Origin: Gonocerus acuteangulatus
Lineage: Eukaryota > Arthropoda > Insecta > Hemiptera > Coreidae
DNA: 64,000 nucleotides
Direction of reading: 5' to 3'
Assembly (NCBI GenBank): GCA_946811695.1
Contig: OX328123.1
Span: 9,619,698 to 9,683,697 of the forward strand
The notes under the pieces are model-generated. The model did no database searches. It was not told where the DNA came from and was given only the letters and a program-made list of their open reading frames with translations. Shown in pieces: positions 46,198 through 56,639 of the stretch; position 1 is the first letter of the stretch, and every line of letters begins with the position of its first letter. The position numbers were made by a program, and so were the translations under genes.

Positions 46198-46825
46198 ATG
46201 CAAGACACGATGGAAAAACAAACCGATTTAACGTTCGCCCACCTCGAACAAATAAAAAAAATGGAGAGCTTGATAGAAGCCCAAAGCCAAAAAATCCAAG
46301 AACTATCCCTAGACAATTTTTGTCTTAAAAAAAATATAAAATCCCTGGAAGAAAGAGTTAAGGATGCCGAACAGAATCATCTGATGAACTCAGTAGAAAT
46401 CAGGGGAATTCCTTCAAAACCTGGTGAAGTGCTCCCGGCTGTCGTACAGAATGTTTGTGCTGGCCTCGGTCTCAAGATAGTCCCCGAAGACCTGGACCAT
46501 GTATTTAGACTCAGATCGAGACAAGAAGAAACACCAGGCCCAATCATAGCCCGATTTGACTGAGGAGGTCATCCGCCTGAGAAAAGTAAAGAGAGACTTT
46601 TCTACCCGACATTTAGGTTCGACGGACATCGACTCCAACAGAATCTACATCGGCGAAGCGATGACTCCTACAAATAAACACCTTTATTGGTTGGCCAGAC
46701 AGAAGAAATCTGCAGACAAGATCAAGTACCTCTGGTTTAGCGATGGTCGAGTCAAGTGCCGTCGAAGTGATGGTCATCCGGTTGTTATTGTAAACAGTTC
46801 CAAAGATCTTGATGTATTTCCTTGA
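46198..46825 (+). pseudogene. LINE ORF1, one frameshift
   Basis: Starting at ATG 46198, the first frame has a coiled-coil stretch (LEQIKKMESLIEAQSQKIQE, LKKNIKSLEERVKDAE) followed by SVEIRGIPSKPGE, a beginning like the RNA-recognition fold of L1-type ORF1 proteins, and stops after PIIARFD. The continuation is in the next frame (46556-46825): TEEVIRLRKVKRDF, IYIGEAMTPTNKHLYWLARQ, YLWFSDGRVKCRRSDGHPV. A single indel near 46560 separates them. The frame is open upstream of the ATG to about 46145, so the true start may lie in the missing part. The product would bind the element RNA. Confidence 0.78.
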
Positions 46826-47199
46826 CGCAATTTTATCAGTCTCCTCATCTCTTCCCCTATTAGAACCTTTTATTTTCTTTTATTTTTCATTAAAACAAAT
46901 TTAATATTTATATTTTTATTAAGGACTTTTATATGCTATATAATTAGAAATTATATTTATTCATCTGCCAGAGGTAATTTTCACTTAGTATCCAGATATT
47001 TTTGTTACTTATTTTATACTGGTCAGTATTATTATTTTAATTATTGCTATTTTGGTAAATATTTAGTTTTTGGTTTTTATAATTATTCGAATGTAATTAG
47101 TATTTGTATATTGTATGTTCCATCCACTTCCTTTTTTTCTTCCATCAGTTCCACACCCAACAACTTCTTCCTGAGTTTAGTTTTCCATAAATCCCCGTC

Positions 47200-48099
47200 A
47201 TGACTAATGTCCTGATATCCTGTCGCGTTAACGGCCAATCCCTTCTTGCACACTACGATGAATTCCTCCTCTAATTTAACGAAAATTTTCATCATATTAT
47301 AGCTGTTACGGAAACCTGGCTCAAACCTTTTATCCCTTCCTCTCGAGTTTCCCTTCCCAACTATACCCTCTTACGTCATGACAGAGAAGACAGAACAGGA
47401 GGAGGTGTCGGCCTCTTTGTTCATGATAGTTTAAAGTCTAAAATCCTTTTTCTTTCACCTCCGTCTGATCTTCCTCACCTTGAGTATATTTTTGCCGAGA
47501 TATCAACGTCTTCTTCATCTCTCCTCTTTTCCGTTGTATATCGTCCTCTCCGTGTGCCATATGACCTATCTTTTGAAACCTTCCTTTATCAGTTAGTCCC
47601 CTGTTATTCCCATGTAATTCTTGCTGGTGACTTCAATACCAATCTTCTTGTCGAATCCCCTGACGTTACCTACCTTTCTGAACTATTCTTTTCACTTAAT
47701 CTTTTTGTGGTTCCCTATTCACCTACCCATCACCCACAGTCCTCTGATACTTGGCTTGATCTCTTTATCCTCGACTCCCAGGATAAACTCCTCGCCTCAT
47801 CTCAACACCCTGTGCCCTTCCTTTCTTCTCATGATCTTATTCAAATAACATTTGATTTACCTATCCATACTATCACAAACAAATTCTTTACGTTTCGTAA
47901 CCTTAATTCTCTGTCCTTTGAACAATTAGAACCTGATTTAGAAAACTTTCCTTACGATTCCATTTATTCCTCTGACTCCATAGATGACATGGTTAACTCC
48001 TTAACTCATCACCTCCACTCCCTTTTAGATTCCCATGCTCCTCTTCAAACTCGCCGGTTCAACCGTCCTCCTGCTCCCTGGCTTACACCCGAGCTCAAA
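47200..48099 (+). pseudogene. LINE ORF2, endonuclease half
   Basis: ATG 47200 opens MTNVLISCRVNGQSLLAHYD. One in-frame TAA at 47272 interrupts it, after which the same frame runs AVTETWLKP (catalytic Glu), GGGVGLFVHD, AGDFNTNLL (catalytic Asp/Asn), SDTWLDLFI and FLSSHDLIQ (catalytic His). These are the motifs of an apurinic-like LINE endonuclease that nicks target DNA. The frame ends at the Helitron junction, after PWLTPELKS; downstream codons to 48198 belong to the Helitron. Confidence 0.85.
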
Positions 48100-50873
48100 T
48101 CTACTATATATTTGTCAAATACCACTCACTCACTCACTCACTCACTCACTCACTCATCTATCAACGCCCAGCCCAAGCCGCTCGACAGAAAATTTTGAAA
48201 TTTTGCATGGAAGCTCCCTATATAACGTAGGCGCTCGCTAAGAAAGGATTTTTTGATATTCGTATTTTTAAGCATTTTTAGGGGGGTTTAAAGTTTGAGT
48301 TGGTTAGAGAAGGCAAGCCTAGGCAGCCTGCGTTGCTAGGACGATAAAGAACAGCTGTTACCTTACATTATCTATCTCATAGTTTTATTTCTAATTGAGG
48401 TTAATTTCAACTATGGTGGTAGACCTTGAATTACTAGAAATTAACTGTCCCTGATAGAGTTTTAATTGCGTTTCTTTTCTGCCTGTCCCCGTCAGATAAG
48501 CTTGCCAAATTTTTGGAGAGTTAAACCGAGACACATTAATATGGGATGGGCATACCTTGGGGGGGAGGGATAAAAAGAGTACAAATTATAAGCAAAATGG
48601 TTGGTGAGTTTTAAGCCTAGCAACTAACGGGAGGGGGGAATCCTAAACTGTTAGTCTACCCAAACCTTAAAAATAAGAAGGGAACTTTTTTTGCTACTTG
48701 ATTTTCTTGAAACAATCTCTCAGCCAGAGTTGGGCAAACGTTAGCGCGCGCTAAAAGCTGATACCTCTCCGCTAATTTAGCGAAACTGTAGAAAGCCAGC
48801 GCTAATAATTAGCGGTTAGCGGCGGCAGTGCGCTAACCGCTAATCTATTTATGAAATATGGTAATTGCTAATAGCTTAAGCTATAGTTACAACATTTTGT
48901 CATCTCAAAGTTCACTTCCGGTCTGCTCTGAGCAACCTCTATCCTGTTCCACTTCCGCTTCAATCTACAGGATTTCCGATCACATCAATGTCAATTTCGG
49001 TTACTTCCGGTCGACGCATGCCTATCAGTGGGTAACTCCTGTTCGATCTGGCTCACTTCCGGTCACTCACAGACAATGTCACACTCTGACACTCCTTAAT
49101 CTAGGTTACTTCCGGTCCTATATTCACCCCTGGGTCGTTTCCGGAAGTACCCCAGGGCCTTCCAGGCACTCATGATAGACCGGAGGTGAACCGGCAGTGA
49201 CCCGGAAGTAATTGTAAGCAACCGGAAGTGAAACTGGAAGTGGTCCGAAGTTGTCCAGATTCATCCGGAAAATGTTCAGGAGTAATTTTGGTGACCCGGA
49301 AGCCATTTTGGGAACCCGGAAGTGAAACCGGAAGTTGCCAAAAGTTGTCCAGATTCATCCGGAAACTGTCCAGGAGTAATTTTGGTGACCCGGAAGCCAT
49401 TTTGAGAACCCGGAAGTGAAACCGGAAGTGGCCAAAAGCTGCTCAAATTCGCCCGGAAATGCCCCAGGGATATTCAAAATGGCTTCCGGGCCACCAAAAT
49501 AACTCCTGGGCAGTTTCCGGATGAATCTGGACAACTTTGGCCACTTCCGGGATATCAAAATGGCTTCCGGGTCACCAAAATTACACCTGGACAGTTTCCG
49601 GATGAATCTGGACAACATTAGACCACTTCCGGTTTCACTTCCGGGTTCTCAAAATAGCTTCCGGGTCACCAAAATTACTCCTGGACAGTTTCCGGATGAA
49701 ATTGGACAACTTCGGACCACTTCCGGTTTCACTTCCGGGTTCCCAAAATGGCTTCCGGGTCACCAAAATTACTCCTGGACATTTTCCGGATGAATCTGGA
49801 CAACTTCGGACCACTTCCGGTTGCTTACAATTACTTCCGGGTCACTGCCGGTTCACCTCCGGTCTATCATGAGTGCCTGGAAGGCCCTGGGGTACTTCCG
49901 GAAACGACCCAGGGGTGAATATAGGACCGGAAGTAACCTAGATCAAGGAGTGTCAGAGTGTGACATTGTCTGTGAGTGACCGGAAGTGAGCCAGATCGAA
50001 CAGGAGTTACCCACTGATAGGCATGCGTCGACCGGAAGTAACCGAAATTGACATTGATGTGATCGGAAATCCTGTAGATTGAAGCGGAAGTGGAACAGGA
50101 TAGAGGTTGCTCAGAGCAGACCGGAAGTGAACTTTGAGATGACAAAATGTTGTAACTATACCTTAAGCTTTCAGCAATTACCATATTTCATAAATAGATT
50201 AGCGGTTAGCGCACTGCCGCCGCTAACCGCTAATTATTAGCGCTGGCTTTCTACAGTTTCGCTTAATTAGCGGAGAGGTATTAGGTTTTAGCGCGCGCTA
50301 ACGTTTGCCCAACTCTGCTCTCAGCCAAATAGTAGTGTCTGGCAGCTGGCAGCGCTGTGCAGGTAGTTCCAGCGATTTACAGTTAGATTACTTCTCATTT
50401 CTTTGACACTGTGAGCAGTAGTAAAAATGTTAATTGTAGAAAAGTAACCGATTTAAAAAAGATTCTTATAAACATGAATTCATTACTTTTTACATCTTAC
50501 AGCCTTTTCCGGGACATTGATAAAACTGGCGGGACACCGAAACAATTGCAAAATACCGGAACAGTCCCGGTCAAACCGTGATGTATGGCATATCCTTAGG
50601 TTTTCCAGGCGAGGTAATAATATCCGGAACCCTTGCACAGCCTCCTCACCTATAACCTTGGTAATACTCGTAAATATATTGGGTGTTACCATATGACTTC
50701 TTGGAAACATAAACTTTTAAATTTTAACGCCCATTGAATAAAATATAGTATGACGGGAACCGTGCTATAATAAACTGCACAGAATTGTATAGTAACGTAA
50801 TTTTAATGAAACATTATTTAACGCAATAAAATAACTACTTATCTGCCGTGACGAAGCACGGGTATTCAGCTAG
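48100..50873 (+). mobile_element. Helitron-1 inserted in LINE ORF2, carrying a hAT foldback
   Basis: It starts TCTACTATATATTTGTCAAA and ends with hairpin CCGTG-acgaag-CACGG (50846-50861), GTATTCAGCTAG. The preceding base is A and the following base T. Removing it restores the ORF2 frame (AAA|TCA TTA), with no duplication, exactly as expected for Helitron insertion at A^T. Net Helitron length without the hAT insert is about 1.17 kb. No Rep/Hel ORF. Confidence 0.92.
48725..50317. mobile_element. hAT-type foldback element, 8-bp TSD, CCGGAAGT-rich
   Basis: The ends are CAGAGTTGGGCAAACGTTAG and its inverse, flanked by CTCTCAGC on both sides (48717-48724 and 50318-50325). CAGAG...GGGCAA ends with an 8-bp TSD are typical of hAT elements. 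The two arms, each about 780 bp, are near-perfect inverses meeting near 49500. The outer part has the palindrome TAGCGCGCGCTA and AGCGGTTAGCG repeats; the inner part is filled with CCGGAAGT/ACTTCCGG. No transposase. Confidence 0.9.
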
Positions 50874-52772
50874 TCATTAATAAAAAGAAGAGAAGCAGCG
50901 AGAAGAAAATTTAGACGGACCCGTCTTCCTCAAGATTACTCCTCCTACAAATACTTGCGTAACCTCACCCAATCCTCCATCCGTCAAGCTAAGTCCCTCT
51001 ACGTCCACCAATCCCTATCCAATGCTCCTGACTCTAAAACAAAATGGTCAATCCTTCGTAAACTTTCCCTTTGCAAAACTAACCGTCCTTTCTCTATCTC
51101 ATTATCCCCTGATGTTCTTAATGCTCACTTTGTATCTTCTCCCTCAGTCCTATCCAGTCCTCCTATTCCTTCCAAACTACCTTTTAATTCCAACAACTTC
51201 TACTTCTCCTATATTACCCCAGAAGATCTTCTAACCGCGGTCCTTCAATCCCGAACCAATGACGACGGTCCAGACTCTGTTCCCGTTAAACTGATTAAGG
51301 CCTGCTTACCCGCAATCCTTCCTATCCTTCTCCACATATACAACTATTCCCTTCAAAACTCGACTTTTCCTTCTCAAAGGAAAACAGCGTTGGTTCGCCC
51401 TCTTAACAAAATATCAAACCCCTGCTCTCCGAAGGATTTCCGTCCTATCTCCCTTCTATCCAATCTTTCCAAACCTTTAGAGCGCCTGGTCCAATCTCAA
51501 GTATCCAACCACCTTGAACAAAATAATCTCCTTAACCCTCTCCAGTCTGGCTTCCGTCTGTCATACTCCACTCAATCAGCGCTCATAAAAATCACCCATG
51601 ACATTCAAACTGCCATAGATAACCAACAGCTCACTATTCTAGTTCTCCTAGATTTTTCAAAAGCATTTGATACCGTAGACCATCAAATCCTCCTCACCAA
51701 ACTCCAATCTCTTTCCTTTTCCAACAGTGCCATTAGCTGGTTCCAAACCTTTCTATCCAATCGATCCCAATACGTGGTCATCCCCGACAGCAATCCTTCT
51801 AGCCCTCTTCCTCTTTCCCGTGGTGTACCCCAGGGCTCCTCGTTATCCCCAACTCTATTTTCTGTTTACATCAATGATCTTTCTCTTTCCATAGTTCATT
51901 CCAAGTTTCATCTTTACGCTTACGATACCCAAATCTACCTATCCTTTAAGCCCTCTTTGCTACGAGATGCTGTAGACAAGCTGCAAGTAGATCTTAATAA
52001 CATCAATGCTTGGGCTGCAGCTAATAAGCTTTCCCTGAATCCAGACAAATCCAAAGCCATTGTTATAGGCTCCCAATCCCTCATAAGTTCTACTTCCTCT
52101 TTTCCAGCCCTTTACCTTAACAGCATTCCTATAAAATATTGTAAATCAGTTAAAAATCTTGGGATCATATTTGATCAGAACCTTTCCTGGAAAAATCATA
52201 TTTCCCAAATTTCCCGTCGGTCCATATTTATCCTGAGACAGCTCAACCTCTCCCGCCATCTCCTGCCAACAAAGACCCGTCAACTCCTCGTAACTTCCCT
52301 ATTATTCCCCCAGTTTGACTATGGTTGTTTGGTGTACGGTGGACTTTCTGGCGATCTCGAGGCAAAACTCAAACGCCTCATGAACTGTTTCATTCGTTTT
52401 ATCCTCTGGATCCCCAGAGACTCCCACACAACACATTTCTACCAGGAGCTAAATTGGCTATTCCCTCTTTATCGTCGTCAGTACTTCCTCGGCTCAGTCC
52501 TTTACCAAGTAATTCAATCCCGTAGACCTTCTTATATTTTTCAACTACTTAAATTTAAATCCTCGGTTCACTCCCGTAACACCCGATCTCGTCCTTCCGA
52601 TCTTTATATTCCTTCCCACCGAACAGCAATATTCGAAAAATCATTCGTCACCCGTGCCACCTCGCTATGGAATTCCTTGCCTTCGTTTGTCCGCCATTCT
52701 ACCAACCTAGAAACCTTTAAATCCCGACTCTTCCACCACCTTCTATCCCTCCAAGTTTTACCCAACACCTAG
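50874..52772 (+). pseudogene. LINE ORF2, reverse transcriptase half, catalytic Asp lost
   Basis: The frame resumes directly after the Helitron with TCATTAATAAAAAG (SLIKRREAARRKFRR). An ATG is not needed, as this is the middle of ORF2. Motifs in order: KDFRPISLLSNLSKPLERLV, QSGFRLSYST, motif A VLLDFSKAFDTVDH (51640s), motif B RGVPQGSSLSPTLF (51820s), motif C HLYAYDTQIYL, then KNLGIIFDQNLSWKNHI and the C-terminus FKSRLFHHLLSLQVLPNT. Motif C should be YADD; here the first Asp is Tyr (codon TAC, 51921-51923), which should abolish polymerase activity. There is otherwise no stop in 632 codons. Confidence 0.9.
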
Positions 52773-53036
52773 TCTATATTGAAGCTGTACACTATATATT
52801 GATACTGATAGCATTTATAAGTTTTTAAGTTTATACGTAAAATTCAAAATTACTTTGTAATTTCAAAATTATTCCTATGGGACTTCTGTCCCGGAATAAG
52901 AATAAAACTTTTCATTCATAAAATAATCGCACCTGTAATTTACACCTTGATTTTATTATTCTGTGCTCAAGTACGGCAATGAAATTTATTGGATTGCAAC
53001 TGAAATAAATGCACTTTTAGGTAAAACTATACAGAG

Positions 53037-53289
53037 ATCATGGGCGTATATAAGGGGGGGCTGAGGGGCTGCAGCCCCTCCCGAAATTTTCTTTTGATAG
53101 TAAAAATGTGTCATAATAACCTTAAAGGGGTCTCCCGTGGTCTAATGGCTAGCGCCTTGGATTCATAAGCGGGAGATGGTGGGTTCGATTCCCAACCTCC
53201 GGCAGGAATTTTATCATCCCACGGCTCGCTGGTGAAATTCCTCGCTACACCCTGGATGTCGGCGCTAATGACCTAGATGTAGATGTGCC

Positions 53290-53336
<47 letters not shown>

Positions 53337-53532
53337 ACCTTAAAAATAAATTAAATAAGATCGCTTAGTTTATAAAAAAAATAGTTTATTTTAGGTAAAA
53401 TAGCGTTTTAGTTGCCTAAAACTATTTTAAATTCTAAATTTTTCATATTCCATGTCCCGGAAATGGTCTCAGGCCCCCCCCCCCGAAATTTTCCCTGCCC
53501 CTCCCGAAATTATGTCCTATATACGCCCATGA
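53037..53532. mobile_element. Repeat Z, copy 3, containing a SINE-2
   Basis: The ends CATGGGCGTATATAAGGGGG and ATATACGCCCATG are flanked by ACAGAGAT and AAAGAGAT (7 of 8). The AT-rich middle is interrupted at 53127-53332 by a SINE; without it the copy is about 280 bp, as in copy 2. Confidence 0.8.
53127..53332 (+). mobile_element. SINE-2, complete, 12-bp TSD and 40-nt poly(A)
   Basis: It is flanked by two copies of AATAACCTTAAA (53115-53126 and 53333-53344). The head GGGGTCTCCCGTGGTCTAAT-GGCTAGCGCC (A box) and GGTGGGTTCGATTCCCAACC (B box) resemble a tRNA. The body ends GATGTAGATGTGCCGT before the A run. It is nearly identical to the copy at 12731-12927. Confidence 0.92.
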
Positions 53533-53880
53533 AAGAGATCCTCGCTAAGTAACTTTTTTTTTTTTTTTTCTAATCGAATTGAGTTTTACTACAATTATTT
53601 TCTTAGCCTGAATGCACCAAGTTTATAGTACATCTTAGCAACAACAAAAAAAACTTTTGAAAGTTTCATATATTCATGAACTTCCAGGGTAAACCCAGTT
53701 TTTCGGAAATAAAATAAGCGGTATAAAATATTGTTTTATTCTTCAGTTAAAACAGATTTCTACACGGCGGAAAAATAGGTGTTTTGGGACCAGCAATATT
53801 AATAAAATATTAAAAAATGGTATTAAAAAATCTTAGTTCAAAGGGGATTGAACATCTTCGGTTTGGGTTTGCTTCCCCTC
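53533..53880. other. No gene seen
   Basis: AT-rich sequence with no recognised repeats. Confidence 0.4.
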
Positions 53881-53894
53881 CAGACCAGTGCTGT

Positions 53895-54030
53895 ATATGA
53901 TACCGGCAATGTATATAATCAGGCATTCTATAGAATGCCTAAATCCAGCCGGCAATGTATGAAATAAAGCTTATTTCATACATTGCCTAGGCATTCTATA
54001 GAATGCCTACTGTGCTTTAGGCAAAGCATG
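53895..54030. repeat. Nested palindrome cluster (AGGCATTCTATAGAATGCCT)
   Basis: The perfect 20-bp palindrome AGGCATTCTATAGAATGCCT occurs at 53921-53940 and 53989-54008. Between them lies a second palindrome, GGCAATGTATGAAATAA-AG-CTTATTTCATACATTGCC. A related cluster is at 59646-59755. Confidence 0.85.
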
Positions 54031-54094
54031 AAAGACAGGATTTGTAGCTTGTAGGAGTAACTACCGGCGGTGCGATTGCGGATTTATATCCACG

Positions 54095-54560
54095 AACATC
54101 GCGTCTGATGATGTCTAGGAGAATTAGAAGAATGCCTAGGACGACTTTTGGGCACACGTGCTATGCGTTCCCGCTCGCTCAAGAAGATATCGAAACCCTA
54201 GTTAATCCAACTCGCAGAAATTAATAGAATTCTATTAAATTCTGCGAGTTGGATTGATTAGGGCTTTGATATCTTCTTGGGCGAGCTTAGCGAGCGGAAA
54301 TGCATAGCACGTATGCCCAAAAGCGACAGCTTACGACAGGTGAGTCTAAATTTCAATTATACTTCTTCATTAAGGATTATTGCGAATGTGCATGTTTACA
54401 AATACGCTGTTTACGCCGTCTTTTATAGCCTAATAACAGTGAACTTTAGTGCTTAATAACTTCTTTCCTAGTTGAGAGTAACTTTTTTATTTAACGGATT
54501 CGTGTTTAGTGCATCAAAATACGTTATAGTGCAAACTTTGAAGAAAATCGGTGCTGAGGA
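54095..54560. repeat. Foldback W, second locus
   Basis: 54120-54222 (GCTATGCGTTCCCGCTCGCT, AAGAAGATATCGAAACCCTA, CCAACTCGCAGAA) is the inverse of 54232-54330, with a short ATTAATAGAATTCTATTAA centre. Positions 54385-54560 repeat the arm sequence of 42420-42600 (ACAAATACGCTGTTTACGCC, TTCTTTCCTAGTTGAGAG). Confidence 0.75.
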
Positions 54561-54872
54561 CGCTTTATTTTATTATATTCGTCTGAGGCAGAAGGTCAAT
54601 TTTATAAAAACACTTACTTTCTTCTGTACTCTTTTTTCCCCAAAAAAACGTAGGTAGGTCTTGATACGGGAGTTTCATATTAGCTATGACGTTTTCTACT
54701 TCTTGTTCCATCGAAATGCCATCATTCCTTCTGAAACCCATCATGTGGGGTATCAAATGAATCGTCTTGGTAAGGAGAACCTATATTTGATGTTTTAAAA
54801 AACGTTTCGACGCATCTTAACGAAAACAGTTGTGACTTCTTTCTTAAATGTAGTAAATAAAGTCGTAGGGGT

Positions 54873-55082
54873 TCACTGCATAATATACTTCAAAGCAGAT
54901 ACTAAGTTTTTCAAAGTCGAGCCATCTAAATTACAAGGTTTAGGATCACAAACCCAAAATGTATCGCCTTTGTTCTTATATTTTTCTTGAAGGCCTTCTA
55001 CACATTCCCTATTGTGATCTTTATCCTCGGGATAAGGTTCCTGTGTTTTACAGTGTAATAGTTTAGTTAAGAGAGCAATCAA
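54873..55082 (-). other. 69-codon open frame, left palindrome arm
   Basis: It is the mirror copy of the frame at 56238-56447, with Asp instead of Asn in YPEDKDHNREC. The frame stays open upstream to about 55150. I do not recognise the protein. It ends VSALKYIMQ. It may be a captured exon or the tail of an unknown element protein. Confidence 0.35.
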
Positions 55083-56237
55083 TTTGTCCTCTAGAGTAAT
55101 GTCATCTGGAAGAGCTTCTAACTTTTCTAGTCTAGTGATTAGATGTATGTAGGTTGATTATTGGTATCAAATATCAAGCAGTAAGGAGAACCTTATGCAG
55201 AATCCAAAGACCCTGGTTTTATATGAAGTACAAAAGCCAGTAGGTATGCGGCAACTAAATTCTATTTAATACTTAGAAAAAAGTAATGAGATCCCCAAAA
55301 AAACATAAATGTGAAATAGAGGCCAAGTTCCTGCCCCCACAAAGAAACACTCCCTTCCTCAAAAATATCCCCTTCTAAAACCCCCCAAAAACGCCTTACC
55401 ATTCTACACTCCAAAAAAGTAGTATGGGTTGGTGTATTAATTCAACCAAAAATATTTGCCAATACAAGAGATGATACAAGAAAGAAATGGCCAAGTTCAT
55501 TACTTGGAAGACCTCATAGTTACTTACTAAGAACAGTAAAGACACTTCAACTGACCTTTAAAAACAACAATAAAAATACTTATATCCAGTTACTAAAATA
55601 TCACTTTCCTCAACCAGGTATATTCTTAAACTTGGCAGTGTTTAGTTTTTATCTAAAGATAATTTCGGCACAAAAAAAACATTGCCAAGTTTAAGAATAT
55701 ACCTGGTTGAGGAAAGTGATATTTTAGTAACTGGATATAAGTATTTTTATTGTTGTTTTTAAAGGTCAGTTGAAGTGTCTTTACTGTTCTTAGTAAGTAA
55801 CTATGAGGTCTTCAAAGTAATGAACTTGGCCATTTCTTTCTTGTATCATCTCTTGTATTGGCAAATATTTTTGGTTGAATTAATACACCAACCCATACTA
55901 CTTTTTTGGAGTGTAGAATGGTAAGGCGTTTTTGGGGGGTTTTAGAAGGGGATATTTTTGAGGAAGGGAGTGTTTCTTTGTGGGGGCAGGAACTTGGCCT
56001 CTATTTCACATTTATGTTTTTTTGGGGATCTCATTACTTTTTTCTAAGTATTAAATAGAATTTAGTTGCCGCATACCTACTGGCTTTTGTACTTCATATA
56101 AAACCAGGGTCTTTGGATTCTGCATAAGGTTCTCCTTACTGCTTGATATTTGATACCAATAATCAACCTACATACATCTAATCACTAGACTAGAAAAGTT
56201 AGAAGCTCTTCCAGATGACATTACTCTAGAGGACAAA

Positions 56238-56447
56238 TTGATTGCTCTCTTAACTAAACTATTACACTGTAAAACACAGGAACCTTATCCCGAGGATAAA
56301 AATCACAATAGGGAATGTGTAGAAGGCCTTCAAGAAAAATATAAGAACAAAGGCGATACATTTTGGGTTTGTGATCCTAAACCTTGTAATTTAGATGGCT
56401 CGACTTTGAAAAACTTAGTATCTGCTTTGAAGTATATTATGCAGTGA
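56238..56447 (+). other. 69-codon open frame, right palindrome arm
   Basis: The listed start is a TTG. The frame is open from 56163, giving about 95 residues (STYIHLITRLEKLEALPDD then ITLEDKLIALLTKLLHCKTQ). It is rich in Lys/Glu/Leu, with Cys residues in HCKTQEPYPED, NRECVEG and WVCDPKPCNLDGS. It has protein-like composition, unlike the AT-rich artefact frames nearby. The upstream TCTAATCACTAG could be a splice acceptor. No function is assigned. Confidence 0.35.
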
Positions 56448-56639
56448 ACCCCTACGACTTTATTTACTACATTTAAGAAAGAAGTCACAACTGTTTTCGT
56501 TAAGATGCGTCGAAACGTTTTTTAAAACATCAAATATAGGTTCTCCTTACCAAGACGATTCATTTGATACCCCACATGATGGGTTTCAGAAGGAATGATG
56601 GCATTTCGATGGAACAAGAAGTAGAAAACGTCATAGCTA

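Larger units (their letters stand above)
46140..52922 (+). mobile_element. L2/CR1-like LINE, split by a Helitron
   Basis: ORF1 (coiled coil and RNA-binding type) is followed by about 375 bp of AT-rich spacer, ORF2 endonuclease, an inserted Helitron (48100-50873), then ORF2 reverse transcriptase and a short 3' region ending near TTTTCATTCATAAAATAATC. Without the insert the element is about 4.0 kb. It has no RNase H domain, and its C-terminus FKSRLFHHLLSLQVLP is of the L2/CR1 type. The 5' end is probably truncated just inside ORF1. Confidence 0.85.

Noticed and set aside
53127..53200. Candidate functional tRNA gene
   Set aside because: Same reason: A and B boxes are present, but it is the head of a poly(A)-tailed SINE with a TSD, repeated at 12731-12927.
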